Assembly: GCF_034140825.1 (NCBI RefSeq)
Contig: NC_089036.1
Location: 1,569,001-1,633,000 of the forward strand
Source of the DNA: Oryza sativa Japonica Group
Lineage: Eukaryota > Streptophyta > Magnoliopsida > Poales > Poaceae
Length of the DNA: 64,000 nucleotides
Direction of reading: 5' to 3'
Shown here: positions 33,148 to 44,400 of the stretch, piece after piece
How positions within the stretch are numbered: position 1 is the stretch's first letter
Layout: the number at the start of each line of letters is the position of its first letter
The notes under the pieces: generated by a model
What the model saw: the letters and a program-made list of their open reading frames with translations, nothing else
Told to the model about the DNA's origin: nothing
Database searches by the model: none
Position numbers and translations under genes: made by a program

Positions 33148-36100
33148 ATGTTCCACGGCTCGCCGGCGGCGGTGGCGGCGTCGGCGGCGGTGGCGGAGAT
33201 GAGGTTCACGACGGGGGGGTCGTCGACGCGGTCGTGGGAGCCGACGGTGACGGCGGACACGTCGGACCTGCACTACTGGATGCAGTGGCGCGCCGCGGTG
33301 TGCGCGCTGTCCGTGCTCGCGTGCATGGCCGTCGCGGCGTGCCTCGTGTGGCGCCACGAGGGCCCCGGCGCCGAACGCCGCCCCGGCGGCGCGTCCGGCG
33401 GCGGCGGCGGGAGCAAGGAGCGGCGGCGGCCGGGGGTGCTGTACGACGACGAGGCGTGGCGGCCATGCCTCCGGGACATCCACCCGGCGTGGCTGCTCGG
33501 CTACAGGCTCATCTCCTTCTTCGTCCTCCTCAGCTTGCTCATCGTCATTGTCATCTCCGATGGTGGCACCATCTTCTACTACTACACTCAGTAAGCCACT
33601 CCATTTCATTTTCTCAGCTACTACTTTTTTTTTACCTCTTCATTAATTATCTGTTCCTTTCCCCCAAAAAAAACATGTCATTTTAACTTGGAACTTTGGA
33701 AGATGGTGTTCTTGATGCAAAGTTTAACTTCCTCCTTATCTGTTTTCCCCCATATAACTTGGATGGTGTTCAGGATGCAAAGTTTGGTGATAAGATTTTT
33801 TTTAAAAGAAAAAAAAAAGCAAGGAAATGAGATTGATTAAAATTTTCATTGTGTGCTCAAGTGCTTCAACTAGGAGGAATGTACTGTGGTCAAGAAGTTT
33901 GGCATTTGTTCCCCTTTGGTGTAATTTAGATTTTTCAGGGAATAAAGGGTGCTTTTCCATGAAGCAATTGGTTTTCTGAACATGCATATAAAGAATTAAT
34001 GAAAACTGTCAGGCAGAATTCCTGGCATTTTCTGTTAAAAATACTATGCACAATTGATGGCTAAAAACGGTTTGCCTGTTAGCTTAGACAGCAAGCGACG
34101 CGCCTCACCATTTTGGTTCTATTGTTCATGGTCATGGGTAGTACCAAGATTTGTACTAGCACATCTCTGAAACTGTTTTTATATGTGACACATTACCTCA
34201 ATTTAATAATTACAAAGGACCTCACATGTTATTTGGAGCGCATTTAAAAATGCAGTCTTTTGTGCAGTATGGAATACAGTGTCATAACTGTTCATACTCA
34301 GTTTATTAACTACCAGTCTACCAGCTAGAAGTACTGAAATTCGGCATTACTACCTGTATGGTCAGTAGTTTTTATTAATGTTTTTGATTAATGGAATGGA
34401 CAACACTAGGAATACCCACTCCAACTTAGCTACCTGGTCTTACATGACTTCCTGTTCCATTAAACATTTCTCACATCAAGTTAATCAAATACTGCCTTTT
34501 GATAATATATTATAATATATGACCTTTTTGTTGCAAAATTCTGGTGTTTATCATATTTCTCAATAAACAAACTAGTGTATCTGGTTGCAAGAATCAAATT
34601 ATCGTTACATGGATCCGCTAGTTGTTGGTGTTTGTCACCCTGCTCCCAGAAGTAGCATTTGTCACCAGCCTTCCTCCTCTAATAAGTGGTTGTTGAACTG
34701 TCGATAATGCAGGTGGACCTTCATTCTGGTGACGATTTACTTCGGGGTAGGTCCCTTAATCCCTCCTTTTTCACAACAAAATAGTTTGTCTCTGCACTGA
34801 ATTCATGAATCTAATGATTCATGTCGATTTATCTTTACATCGAACACATCTGAAGAAAAGTTTGTTTTGTGGAATTGTTCAGCTCGGCACGGCGTTGTCC
34901 ATCTATGGATGCAGCAAGCTTGCTGATGAGAATGTTGTCACTGAAAGAACAGACATGGAGCTCGGCTCGTACGTCGCCCATGGAGCTGGTACTAAACCCA
35001 ATTTGAATGGGGAAGATGACACAGGAGAGATTGCTGGATTCTGGGGTTACCTGCTCCAGATCATCTACCAGGTAAAGAGGGATTCCATGCAGCCAAAGAA
35101 CTTAGAATAACCATCCACTTGAGCGCCTTTTTTTTTCTTATTTGTTATTGAAGAGAGTTATCTTATCTGCACTGACATTTGCGTCCATGGAGAGGGGGTC
35201 TGATCTCATTAGGCTTTTCATACGCAATTATTGCACTAACAACTAAAGTACGTTTGTGGTGTGCTCTGATGAATTGGATTCCGTTTCTAAAGATCAGATG
35301 TGCCCACATACTAGCATCTTTGTCCGGTCACATTTCAAGGGCTCTCACGTAGCCGCCCTACATGAGCCATCTTGACATCTTGTTGGTCCTATCTAAATAT
35401 TCAGATAATCTCTGCAAATCTCACATTTCCTTGTACCTCAAGGGCTGAATCAGCTTTAAACCGCTTTGCGAAATGTAGGGCTGACTCTTTTTAGTAGTGG
35501 CATCAAGAATAAAGACAACATGTTTCCTTTGTGTTGATTTGCAAGGCCTAACTGTACCCAAACGGTGACTGAATACCTTCCTAGGCTGAAATAGGACAGA
35601 ATGGAACTATTGTTCTGCTTTGTGATAAGAATTACTAGATAGTTCTATGGATGGTAGTTTACTAGCGCCATGTTTAGTTCCAAAGTTATTCTTCAAACTT
35701 TCAACTTTTTCATCGCATCAAAACTTTCCTACACACACAAACTTCCAACTTTTCCGTCACATCATTTCAATTTCAACCAAACTTCCAATTTTGGTGTGAA
35801 CTAAACACAACCTAGATCTGTGTTGGGTTACTGTGTACACTTTGCCAACAAAATTTTGTAATATATCTCACCTTTTTTAGAGAAAAGAATGGGTATATTC
35901 ATTAATTCATAATCGTTGTGAATATCCTTTTAAGGATTTATGCTCTTATTATCAAACTTTACAGAAAACTGAGTAATTTATGTAAGTTTTACAGTTTACT
36001 AGCAATTTTTACTGAACCAGTATCTGACCTTTTATCTGCCATGACAGACAAATGCAGGCGCAGTGATGCTTACAGATTGTGTGTTTTGGTTCATCATCTT

Positions 36101-36898
36101 CCCATTCCTTACAGTCAAAGATTACAATCTAAATTTTGTAAGTATTACATGCTTCAGGCCTTCCCTACCTGCCATCTCATACTTTGACCAATACAGTGCT
36201 AAAAATTCAGTTACTATGTTTCGACAGTTGTTGATAGGAATGCACTCGGTAAATGCCGTTTTCTTGCTTGGTGAAGCTGCCCTGAATAGCTTGGTAAGTT
36301 GATAACTACTTATCTCGATCAGTCAAGTAATTTTATGAATGAATGAATGGTTAATTTGACAATTACCCACTGAATTCAACATATCTGCAGAGCTTCCCTT
36401 GGTTCCGGGTCGCATATTTCTTTCTCTGGACTGCTCTCTATGTCATTTTTCAATGGATTCTCCATGCATCAACTCCACTTTGGTAACTTTTTTTTTCTAA
36501 CTCCCATTCTCTCCTAACTACTAAAACCATGACTAAGAGTAGTACTTGCATCTTTCTGTTACTGATCACTACATTTCATATCTATTTGTCAGGTGGCCAT
36601 ACCCATTTCTCGATGTTTCAGCTAATTTATCTCCTTTGTGGTAATTCCATTACCTCCCTACAATGATACTTCCTCCCATATGTCTTCTCTTGCAAAGATT
36701 ACAAACTGAAATCATCATGAATATCACAACTCAAATCATCAGATTTTCAATGAATCTTTTCATCTACACAGGTACTTCGCCGTCGCGATCATGCAATTAC
36801 CATGCTACGCGGTATTCAGACTGGTGATCAAACTGAAACACCACCTGCTCACAAGGTGGTTTCCGGGTTCAGTCGTAAGAGGCTCATCTACACCATAA
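33148..36898 (+). CDS. Multi-spanning membrane protein, rolling-stone/AIG1-like plant family
   Basis: Eight exons, 33148-33590, 34713-34746, 34883-35071, 36048-36137, 36228-36293, 36391-36482, 36593-36640 and 36772-36898, join in frame to 362 aa. After a polar N-terminus come about seven hydrophobic segments: AAVCALSVLACMAVAACLVW, LISFFVLLSLLIVIVI, FILVTIYFGLGTALSIYG, DCVFWFIIFPFLTV, MHSVNAVFLLGEAAL, VAYFFLWTALYVIFQWIL and YFAVAIMQLPCYAVF. A family signature is LTDCVFWFIIFPFLTVKDYN plus HSVNAV. I associate this with the plant group in PANTHER's rolling-stone family (from memory, not searched). The animal rolling-stone relative has been linked to myoblast fusion. The plant function is unknown to me. 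The 34-bp second exon and 48-bp seventh exon are supported by frame on both sides. Exon 1 is very GC-rich. The frame is also open upstream to an ATG at 32914. Confidence 0.9.
35666..35812. mobile_element. Short MITE of the GTGTTTAGTT family, in intron 3
   Basis: CGCCATGTTTAGTTCCAAAG at the left and GTGAACTAAACACAACC at the right, with TAG on both flanks. The interior TTTCCGTCACATCATTTC is the family signature in reverse sense. It lies in the intron of the membrane-protein gene. Confidence 0.75.
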
Positions 36899-38658
36899 GC
36901 CAGGCCGTCATGCATCATCTTCCTCCGCCATTGCCAACAGTTTATACAGAAAGGGCAATGGTGAAGATCACAAGAAAAGAATAATGGCAGCCTGGTGGTG
37001 ATGGACTGATGGTGGCATCGATCACCGACTCCATTTCCATTCCTCCTTTGCGAGATTCTCTTATTGCAGCAGGTGCAACTCTCCGAGCGAAAAAAGAAAA
37101 CAGGAGAGGCACATGCGTTTTACACCACCGTATAGTAGTTCTGATAGATGTAAATTGAAGCTTACAGGTTCAGATATGAGATTCAGAGAGTTTTTCTTTT
37201 TCTTTTTGGATGTAATGGAAACTGAAATGAACAGAGAGAAAAAAAAGAGTGTGGTGGGGTTATGTATAGCTTGACTCATTGACTGATTGGTCAAATGGAG
37301 GAGATATTTGTTAACATTTTTTTTATTTTGTAGAGCTGATTAATTAATGGTCATTTGTATATGTGATTAATGCTAATGAGTAATGAATGGATGCAAGTGT
37401 GTGAATGAGGTTGTTAAAATCGAGCAAAATGGTACACTTATGCAGGAAGAAATATGCATGAGGTGAAGGGAGGAAGTTGAGTACCTGACAGTGAGAAAAA
37501 AGTTGGTTTGAATTTGCCATCTCTATTGATTACACCACAAGATCGTTAGGTGTTGTTCGTGAAAAAGCATCAACACAAAGCATGGATGGCACTAGTGTTT
37601 TAAATAGCGGACTAAAAACATTTAGCTGTTAGTCTTCTCAAACTACTATAACGGGCTAAATAAAGTTATAGCGGCTAAATTATACATGAGAGTAATTAGC
37701 TAGACTTTTTTAAAATAGCTATAGCCAAAGATTTAAAACCTTAGATGGCACCTCGACTAGATAGGTAAGGTCGCCGGAGAGAGGAGCTCCGGCCGCCGTC
37801 GGCAATAATTCTGATCGAAGCAAACTTGAAAGAAATCTTGTGTAATTTCAGAGAGAGTTCGGCCCGTTCCGATACCTCACCTTCCCAAACCGATTTATGG
37901 GCCGCAATTCTTTACTGGGCCGAGGCTGGTGAGGCCCACGCCAAGGGTATTTCACGATAATCTAATTCTAAAATTAAGTTTTAAAATTCTAGCTTTGATT
38001 ATGGCTGATAAGCCAAAATCCAAACGTCTGATGCTCAATATTATCGATGCTGTAGCTCGATAATCCGTGGCAATAATCCACTCGGTAATATAAATCAAAC
38101 GGGGATAAACTTTATCGGATTGGCATGCATATTGACATTTTTCAGTGCGAAGATTCCTTGAACAGAGCTTAAATATGTATATAACCCATGCGAAGATTCC
38201 TCGAAGCAGTTCAGACTTCAGATATATCTGAACTTGCGTAGTGTTTACTCCTCCAGATATGTCAATCTAGGTAGAAATAGATCAATGGAATGGAATTTTG
38301 GGAAATTTGTGGCATCGAAGCAATGCTTCATATGGAACTGAACAAATCAGTAGCTCAGTGTTTCCAGGCTAATATCTGGGGGAAAACTTATCCAATAATT
38401 CATGCTTCCAACGGCACATCAATTCCAAGCATTCAAGTCTCCAACTCTTTATATATATCTCAGGTTTCCATCACATTCAAGAATTACAACTACAAAGAGT
38501 TCACATCAGTTAGTTAGTTTGTTCTTGTTTCTGACGAAGAAAAAGGCCATCAGTTGTAAGTTGATTCCAAATGTTTCTGCAGAAGATTCAATCCATCATT
38601 AAACTAACAAATGTTTCTGTTCTTTGCAGGAAGAAGACGACGAAGAAGAATCGCATCA
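36899..38658. other. Intergenic region between the membrane-protein and cysteine-rich peptide genes
   Basis: Begins with the 3' UTR of the membrane-protein gene. Holds the hAT-like MITE at 37585 and several GGCCCA/TGGGCC words (37862-37937) suggestive of a promoter. A TTTGCAG acceptor at 38623-38629 just before the next ATG suggests a 5' UTR intron for the peptide gene. Confidence 0.4.
37585..37751. mobile_element. hAT-like MITE with 8-bp target duplication
   Basis: The 8-bp sequence GATGGCAC occurs at 37585-37592 and 37744-37751. Between them, 151 bp begin TAGTGTTTTAAATAGCGG and end GATTTAAAACCTTA, imperfect inverted repeats. The 8-bp duplication is diagnostic of hAT-superfamily insertion. 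Interior GCTA/TAGC blocks pair. Non-coding. Confidence 0.8.
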
Positions 38659-39380
38659 ATGGAGGTGAAGAAGGTGGCCATGGTTGCTGTCTGCTGCATG
38701 TTCATACTGCTGTTTCCAGGCCAGCAGCAGCAGGTGGCTGCCATGTCCAGGATCTGCAGATGCTACCACGAATGCTTGCCCAACTGCGGCCTGCGCAATT
38801 CTCGCTCCTTCTGCAAGGTGTTCTGCGGCAGCTGCTGCGTCTTCAATCCAGTTCACAATTGCACTAGCACCGATGCGGCGGCCGCGGCGCCAGCGATCGC
38901 CGGAGACGACTGCAGAATGATCTGCCTGAACTCCTTCTGCGGCGAGGCAGCTACAGGCTACTGTAAGATGCCCATTTTCTGCAATTAATTTTGCATGTCA
39001 TCTTTTCTTTCTTCATTTTGGACTTCCCTTTGCTACGCTTCCCAAGTTTCTAAACGGTGCGTCTCGTGAAAAAAGGATCTATATAAAATTATTTTAGACT
39101 TTAGAGTAGTTCTCGAAAGCAATATTTTTAACATTGGAGTAGTTAATTCATTCGTTTGCCCTTGGATTTCAGCTATCGCATCTTTAGCTTCCTGAATCCA
39201 TTACAAGCCTGCATATTTGATTGATTAGTTAGGAGTATTTGAAACAATACGCTGAATTTTCCATCTGTTTGATTGTTTGTCCTTTGTGTTTGCATTGCAG
39301 TACTAATGTTGGTTTGTTTCGCAGCGGGGCGAAACGATGCTGATGCTGCAGCTTGTCTCGATGGCTGCAGCAAAGGATGA
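38659..39380 (+). CDS. Secreted cysteine-rich peptide with repeated C-x3-C spacing (thionin-like/hairpinin-like)
   Basis: Two exons, 38659-38962 and 39325-39380, with a 362-bp GT-AG intron, give 119 aa. Residues 1-28 are a signal peptide (hydrophobic MVAVCCMFILLF, likely cut after VAA). The mature part has 14 Cys in two modules. Module one is C-x3-C-x3-C, eight residues, then C-x3-C-x3-C (CYHECLPNC ... CKVFCGSCC). Module two is CRMICLNSFC, then CLDGC near the end. An Ala-rich linker separates them. Such spacing is seen in plant thionin-like and alpha-hairpinin peptides, which are often antimicrobial or signalling molecules; that function is inference. Without splicing, the frame would stop soon after CKMPIFCN. 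Splicing is preferred because it adds the CLDGC pair. Confidence 0.8.
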
Positions 39381-39962
39381 ACTGGTTCGGAGGAAGTTTG
39401 ACATGTTGTGACGATGATCAGTATCTGCTGCGATTCTTGAATTGACTGTTAGAGAATGGTCGACAACAACTAAATATAATTAACTATGATAATAAGAACA
39501 ATAATAATGTATGATGGAATCTCGATCGTGTGCCACCTTCTCTGGATTCGATACGGAATTACGTTTGCTGTAACCTGCTTGCTACTGATCATTATATAAC
39601 GTTAGTTGTTTGGTTACAGTGTTCAAATATTCTCGTATTCTCTGCGAGCAATGCAATCTTGTTTACGAACTGAAGGATGGTGTTTAGATCATACTGGATT
39701 TATGAATTTTATGGTTTTTGAGAGTTACCGAAACGTACCAATGGTTTAGTGCAAAATTTTACATGAAAAAATTCTCAAGATAAGTTGAAGATATACTAGA
39801 TTATGTACTATTTCGCAATTTTGAATACCTAAACTCTGAGCGTACTAATTTGCTAATCCGTGCCTTAACGATTAAAGATAATCCAAGAAATACCATTAAC
39901 AAGTGTCCAAATCCCATAAATACCATCGATAAGTGTGAGTTCCAAGAAATGTTATCGTACAA

Positions 39963-40103
39963 ATGACTTTATCCCAAAAATACCATTGTTGTTAGGGTTT
40001 CATCCATTTTGCGCCGTTAAGTTCTATAGGATAAACAGTGTATTTAACGGCGTAAAATGGATGGAACCCTAACGGTGATGGTATTTTTGGGACAAAGTCG
40101 TTA
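39963..40103. mobile_element. MITE-like long hairpin at the 3' end of the F-box gene
   Basis: Arms of about 57 bp (39963-40020 and 40044-40103) pair closely. TCCCAAAAATACCATTG and TTAGGGTTTCATCCATTTTG on the left match TGGATGGAACCCTAACG and GGTATTTTTGGGAC on the right, around a ~24-bp loop. The right arm overlaps the end of the F-box reading frame. Superfamily not assigned. A transcript would fold into a long double strand. Confidence 0.75.
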
Positions 40104-41155
40104 ATAATAATAGAGTTAGCTCTGGCAGATAAAACCGTTGATACGATGAGAGCAACTCACCAGTCACCATCCTCTTGCCTTTGGTGTCGTACAGGAAGCT
40201 CGGGCAGCCGTTCATGGCGACGAGCAGCACACCGGCGTCGTCCAGGACGGCCTTACCATAGCCGTGGGGCTTCACCTCGCCGGAGTAGTAATGTCCCGGC
40301 GGCAGCTCCACCCGGAGGAGGCGCACCCAGTTCTCACCTCCGGCGGCGGCGGCGATCCAGACGTCCATGTACGGCTCGGTCGACTTCATCGCCGTCACCG
40401 CGAGCGCGCCGTGCATGTCGAACATGGGGCCCTCGTCGGCGTGGCTCACCGGCGGCGGCGGCGCCACCCGCCGGAACGTCTCCGACACCGTGTCGAACGC
40501 CGACATCTGGCCGCGGTCGTCGGTCTGGCGGCGACCCCAGTACACGGTGTCGCCGACCGTCACGCCGACCTTGACGCAGAAGTGGGAGCACACCCGGCGT
40601 TGGTGGTCCGGGACGGGGCCGAGCCGCCGTGGCTCGCTGGCGCCGGAGCCGGTGGAGAGGATGTAGTTGTCGCCGTTGCGGTAGCACAGGACGCGGTGCT
40701 CGCCGGAGGGGCGGTGGAAGTAGAAGGCGGACGGGCGGAGGCGTTTCCACCGGCGGCAGATCGACCAGCTGCCGCGTCGCCGGGTTGCAGATGAGCACGC
40801 CGCCGTCGCCGCCGCCGCCCGTGTTCCGCTCGAACAGCAAGAGGCCGTCGCAGGAGCCGCGGAGGCTGACGCGCATGTCGCGCCGCAGCAATATCCGGCG
40901 ACCCGCGTCGTCGCCGTCGCAGAAGGCTGGGATCACGGAGGTGATCACCGTGAACACGTAGCTGTAGGGCGACGACGACGAGTCAACGGCGAGCCCCGTG
41001 TAACCGAGCAGCTGCAGCGGCCGGCGGCGGGAGTGGGCGGCGACGAAGTAGGCGGTGGTGGTGATGCGGCGCCAACTCCGGCAGACGGCGCGGCACCGGA
41101 GCACGGCCTTCGCCGGCAGCCGCAGGAGGATCTCCGCCCCCACGTCGTCGCCCAT
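40069..41155 (-). pseudogene. F-box protein gene with an internal frameshift and a MITE-derived end
   Basis: The complement starts MGDDVGAEILLRLPAKAVLR followed by CRAVCRSWRRI, a plain F-box at the very N-terminus, as in plant SCF substrate adaptors. Coding-quality sequence continues to CNPATRQLVDLPP. Near 40749-40754 the sensible frame moves by one base: downstream the good frame reads SAFYFHRPSGEHRVLCYRNG, then VGDTVYWGRRQTDDRGQM and FLYDTKGKRMVTG, typical F-box-associated beta-repeat sequence. The original frame continues open but gives only Pro/Arg-rich noise. Either the gene is broken or one base is wrong here. The final codons TTLSQKYHHR and the stop lie in a MITE arm. A GTGAGT donor at 40155-40160 could instead lead to another exon. 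Head-to-head with the UBE3D-like gene. Confidence 0.65.
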
Positions 41156-41221
41156 CGCGGCGCACTAATCTTGACGCTGGTCAGGTCAGGTCTCTACCAC
41201 GTCTCTAGTTAATAAGAACTA

Positions 41222-41429
41222 GTGGGCTGGGCTTCTTTTATTACGTGGACTGGCCTTCTTTTGTTCACTGGGCTGGACTTGTTGCATCTTGTGGTATGGG
41301 CTTCTTTTGTTATGTGTCCTGGGCTTCTTTTATTATGTGGATTGGGCTTCTTTTGTTTTATGGGCTGGACTTGTTTCATCTTGTGGTATGGGCTTCTTTT
41401 ATTATGTGGGCTGGGCTTCTTTTGTTAAA
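41222..41429. repeat. TGGGCT-rich 21-bp minisatellite in a bidirectional spacer
   Basis: A unit close to TGGGCTTCTTTTATTATGTGG (21 bp) recurs, with a longer arrangement in which GGCTGGACTTGTTGCATCTT at 41271 returns at 41363. TGGGCT occurs 10 times by eye. TGGGC(C/T) is the Site II promoter element recognised by TCP factors in plants. The array fills most of the 317-bp spacer between two divergent start codons, so it may be the shared promoter (inference). Confidence 0.85.
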
Positions 41430-41472
41430 GCGCGGCCTTCGCGACAAACGGGGGAATCGCCTCGCGACCGAA

Positions 41473-44400
41473 ATGGCCGCCACCGCCGCCGCCGCCGCCG
41501 GAGTTGCCGTTGCCGGCGACCGCGCGCGCCGGCGGCAGTGGAGGTACACGTGGGAGAGCCTAGCGCACCTCCCGCTCCTACGCCTCTACCTCTTCCGCCC
41601 GGAGCTCTCCGCCGCCGCGGCCGCCGACCACCTCCGCGCCGACCTCCGCCTCGACGACTCGCTCCTCCTCCTCTCCTTCTCGCTCGCCGGGGAACCAGTC
41701 GCCCTCAGGGTCCCCGTCCCGAGGGTGCTCGTCGACCCCTCCGCCCCTCCCGAGTGCCGCGACGCGGGGGACCATGTCGAGGTCCGCCTCGCGCTCGTCC
41801 TCCCCGTCGACCACCCCGTCGTCGCCGCCGCCTTCCTACCGCCCCCCGGCGAGGAGCCGCCCGCGCCTCTCTCCCTCCGCGATGGTGAGCTACTCGTGTG
41901 TTTTACTGTCCTGTGAAGTTATTAGGTAGTAGGGTTTATGAGCTTTCTCGTTGATTCCTGGCCAATAATTCGATCCCCGCTAGTCACTCCAAATCGTCGT
42001 ATGCCTCTGGGATTTTAGTACTAATGAAAACCTAAGTCGATTTGCAATTTAAAATGCTAGTAAAATGTTACTGTATTATCTTAATGTAATCTCCCCTGTT
42101 TATATTATAATTATGAATTTGTGATTCATTTTCTTGGATGAACAGATATAAAGAATCTGTCTTCTGGAGATGTTCACTTGTACTGCAAAGCATGCTCAGC
42201 AAGATTGACAAAACAGCCACTAAGGTAGAGCATAACAGACTTTGAGTTGTGACTTATAGTTGTTTTGCACTTTACCATGTCTAATGGTCTGTTTATGCAC
42301 CGCGCATATATTTCTTTACCAATGAAAAGATACATGCAAATTTCAACTTGCTTACTTCTTAAATCATATGTTTGATGCTCTGGGGTTCACATTTAGTAGC
42401 AATGAAACCACCGCATGACATCTTCTTTATCAAGTTAAACAATTTGTCATTGTTCATGTCCTCCTATGCAACCTATTCTGTTCACATGTTTTGTGCAAAT
42501 AACTTCAAACATGTCTTGGACTTTCATATCATCGCCCTTGGTTTTAAGTTGGGGGAATCTTCCTTGGGGGGATGGCCTGTCTGCTTGATCATAGAGGTTT
42601 ACGAAAGTATGATAAAATGTTCTGACCTCTACAGAAGCAGTAATTTTAGGGTATTCAACTTGTGTCCTGACTGAGGGATAGTATTGAAAAGTGGGAATAG
42701 GAAAGAATTTGTCCCTTGGTTGTTTATTGGTTCTCTTCTGGTTCTCAGTTCGAAGAGATATAATTCAGTCGTTAGATGCTGGTTTTCTGAATTCCTATAG
42801 TGGCATTTATTCTATAATCAGTTTGCTGTTATCTGATTATCTCCAAGAAACCCACTAAAGCAGTATGTCCCTCAGTGGTATGGAATTCTTATTGCAAGCA
42901 AGCATGTTATGCTAAGGTTTTGGTCACTTGCAAGCTAGAGTTTAAGCTTTTGATCGTGTTTCGCAATTAGATCATAGACTATACTTAAAGAACTAGGGAA
43001 AACCTATGTGCCAAAGTTCATATGGTGGAGTTCTTTTTTTATATTATCTTTGGTGATTAGTAAAATATACATGCATATGTTCAGGAACATCGAGGAAATG
43101 CCATCGTTAAACTGGGAAGATGTGGCTGACAATTGGTTTGGTGGATGTTGCACCTCATTTGGAGGTGCAAGCGAAAAGCTAGTATCACAGTATATCAATG
43201 CATATGGGCGTCTAGAGGGAACAAGTCTACTAAATGCTACCTCCATTAGCATAGAAAAGGATTATCTTGAGAAGGATTTAGCATCTGGGTTAGTTAGTTC
43301 AGTGCCCAGTAACGATTGTGATGCTCTGCAGGAAGATATATGTGATGTTCACATAGGAGAAGATCATACCACGGGGAACATGGAATTTAATAGTTCAGAA
43401 GAGAAAGCATATCATGAAAAGCAGATTGGTTGTAATCATGTGCAATGTTCTGTTGTTCCTGAAGAGGGTCCTTGTGTCAGTAATAGTGAAAAAGATGGAG
43501 ACACTCTTTGGACTGATCAATCTGGCATCATTAAAGTGAACCCCGAGGAGTCTAAAAATGACTCTTGTGTTGATGACATAGAGAAACCTACCAAAGAGAC
43601 CGATTTGTTGTCTGTAGATCCATGCAATTGCTGTTGTGACGGTGGAAACAGCAGAAAATCTGAAGACAATCCTTCGAACGTGCCCTCTGGGAACCTGGAA
43701 ATGCAGGCTAAATTGGACACCCAAAGAGATTACAAATTAACAAAAAGTATATCTCTTGGTTGTAGCTTCATTGTGAAAGCATCTAACCTTGTAAATGATG
43801 TTGAATGGCTTGAACTTCTATGTGCTCATTGCTCATCACCTATTGGGTCATACCCTTCACAACATTCACATGCTCCAGCAGATGGCCGTGTACGACTATT
43901 TAAATGCTATGCATCGTCAGACCTTCATGTTGGGGGACCTCATGATGTGTTCAGGTCAGTATCTTCACTTCTCATTGAATATTTTGTACGCCTCTCAAAG
44001 GTAAAAAGGGAAGGGAAACCAGTTCAGTATAGCTAGGCAGCTAAAGTCTATGGTCCTTGCTAGTAAACTGATTTCATCACTGATCATAAACATCCATTAT
44101 CTTTATGCAGGGGGCATACATTAGAAAGACTTTTTGTTAATTTGTTGCTTGAAGTTGCAGAAGATGAAATATCTTTTCGTACATTAGTCAGAGATCTGAA
44201 AACCAAAAGGCCCATCCTTCAAATAGTCCTCCTTAGTTCAAAAGCGTGGCTGTTTTCTGGCTACTGCTATGAAAATGATATGGATGGTTCACATGGGGCA
44301 GCACATCTGCAGCCCTCTGTTAAGATCTTGTATTCTAATTGCAGTAATGCTTTGGAAGAAGACTTAAGGTACGTGATCTGCTTACACAGCTAATCTAGAC

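Noticed and set aside
32445-33260. Minus-strand open frame of 271 codons
   Set aside because: Antisense to the leader of the membrane-protein gene; low-complexity Lys/Arg/Gln runs come from pyrimidine microsatellites.
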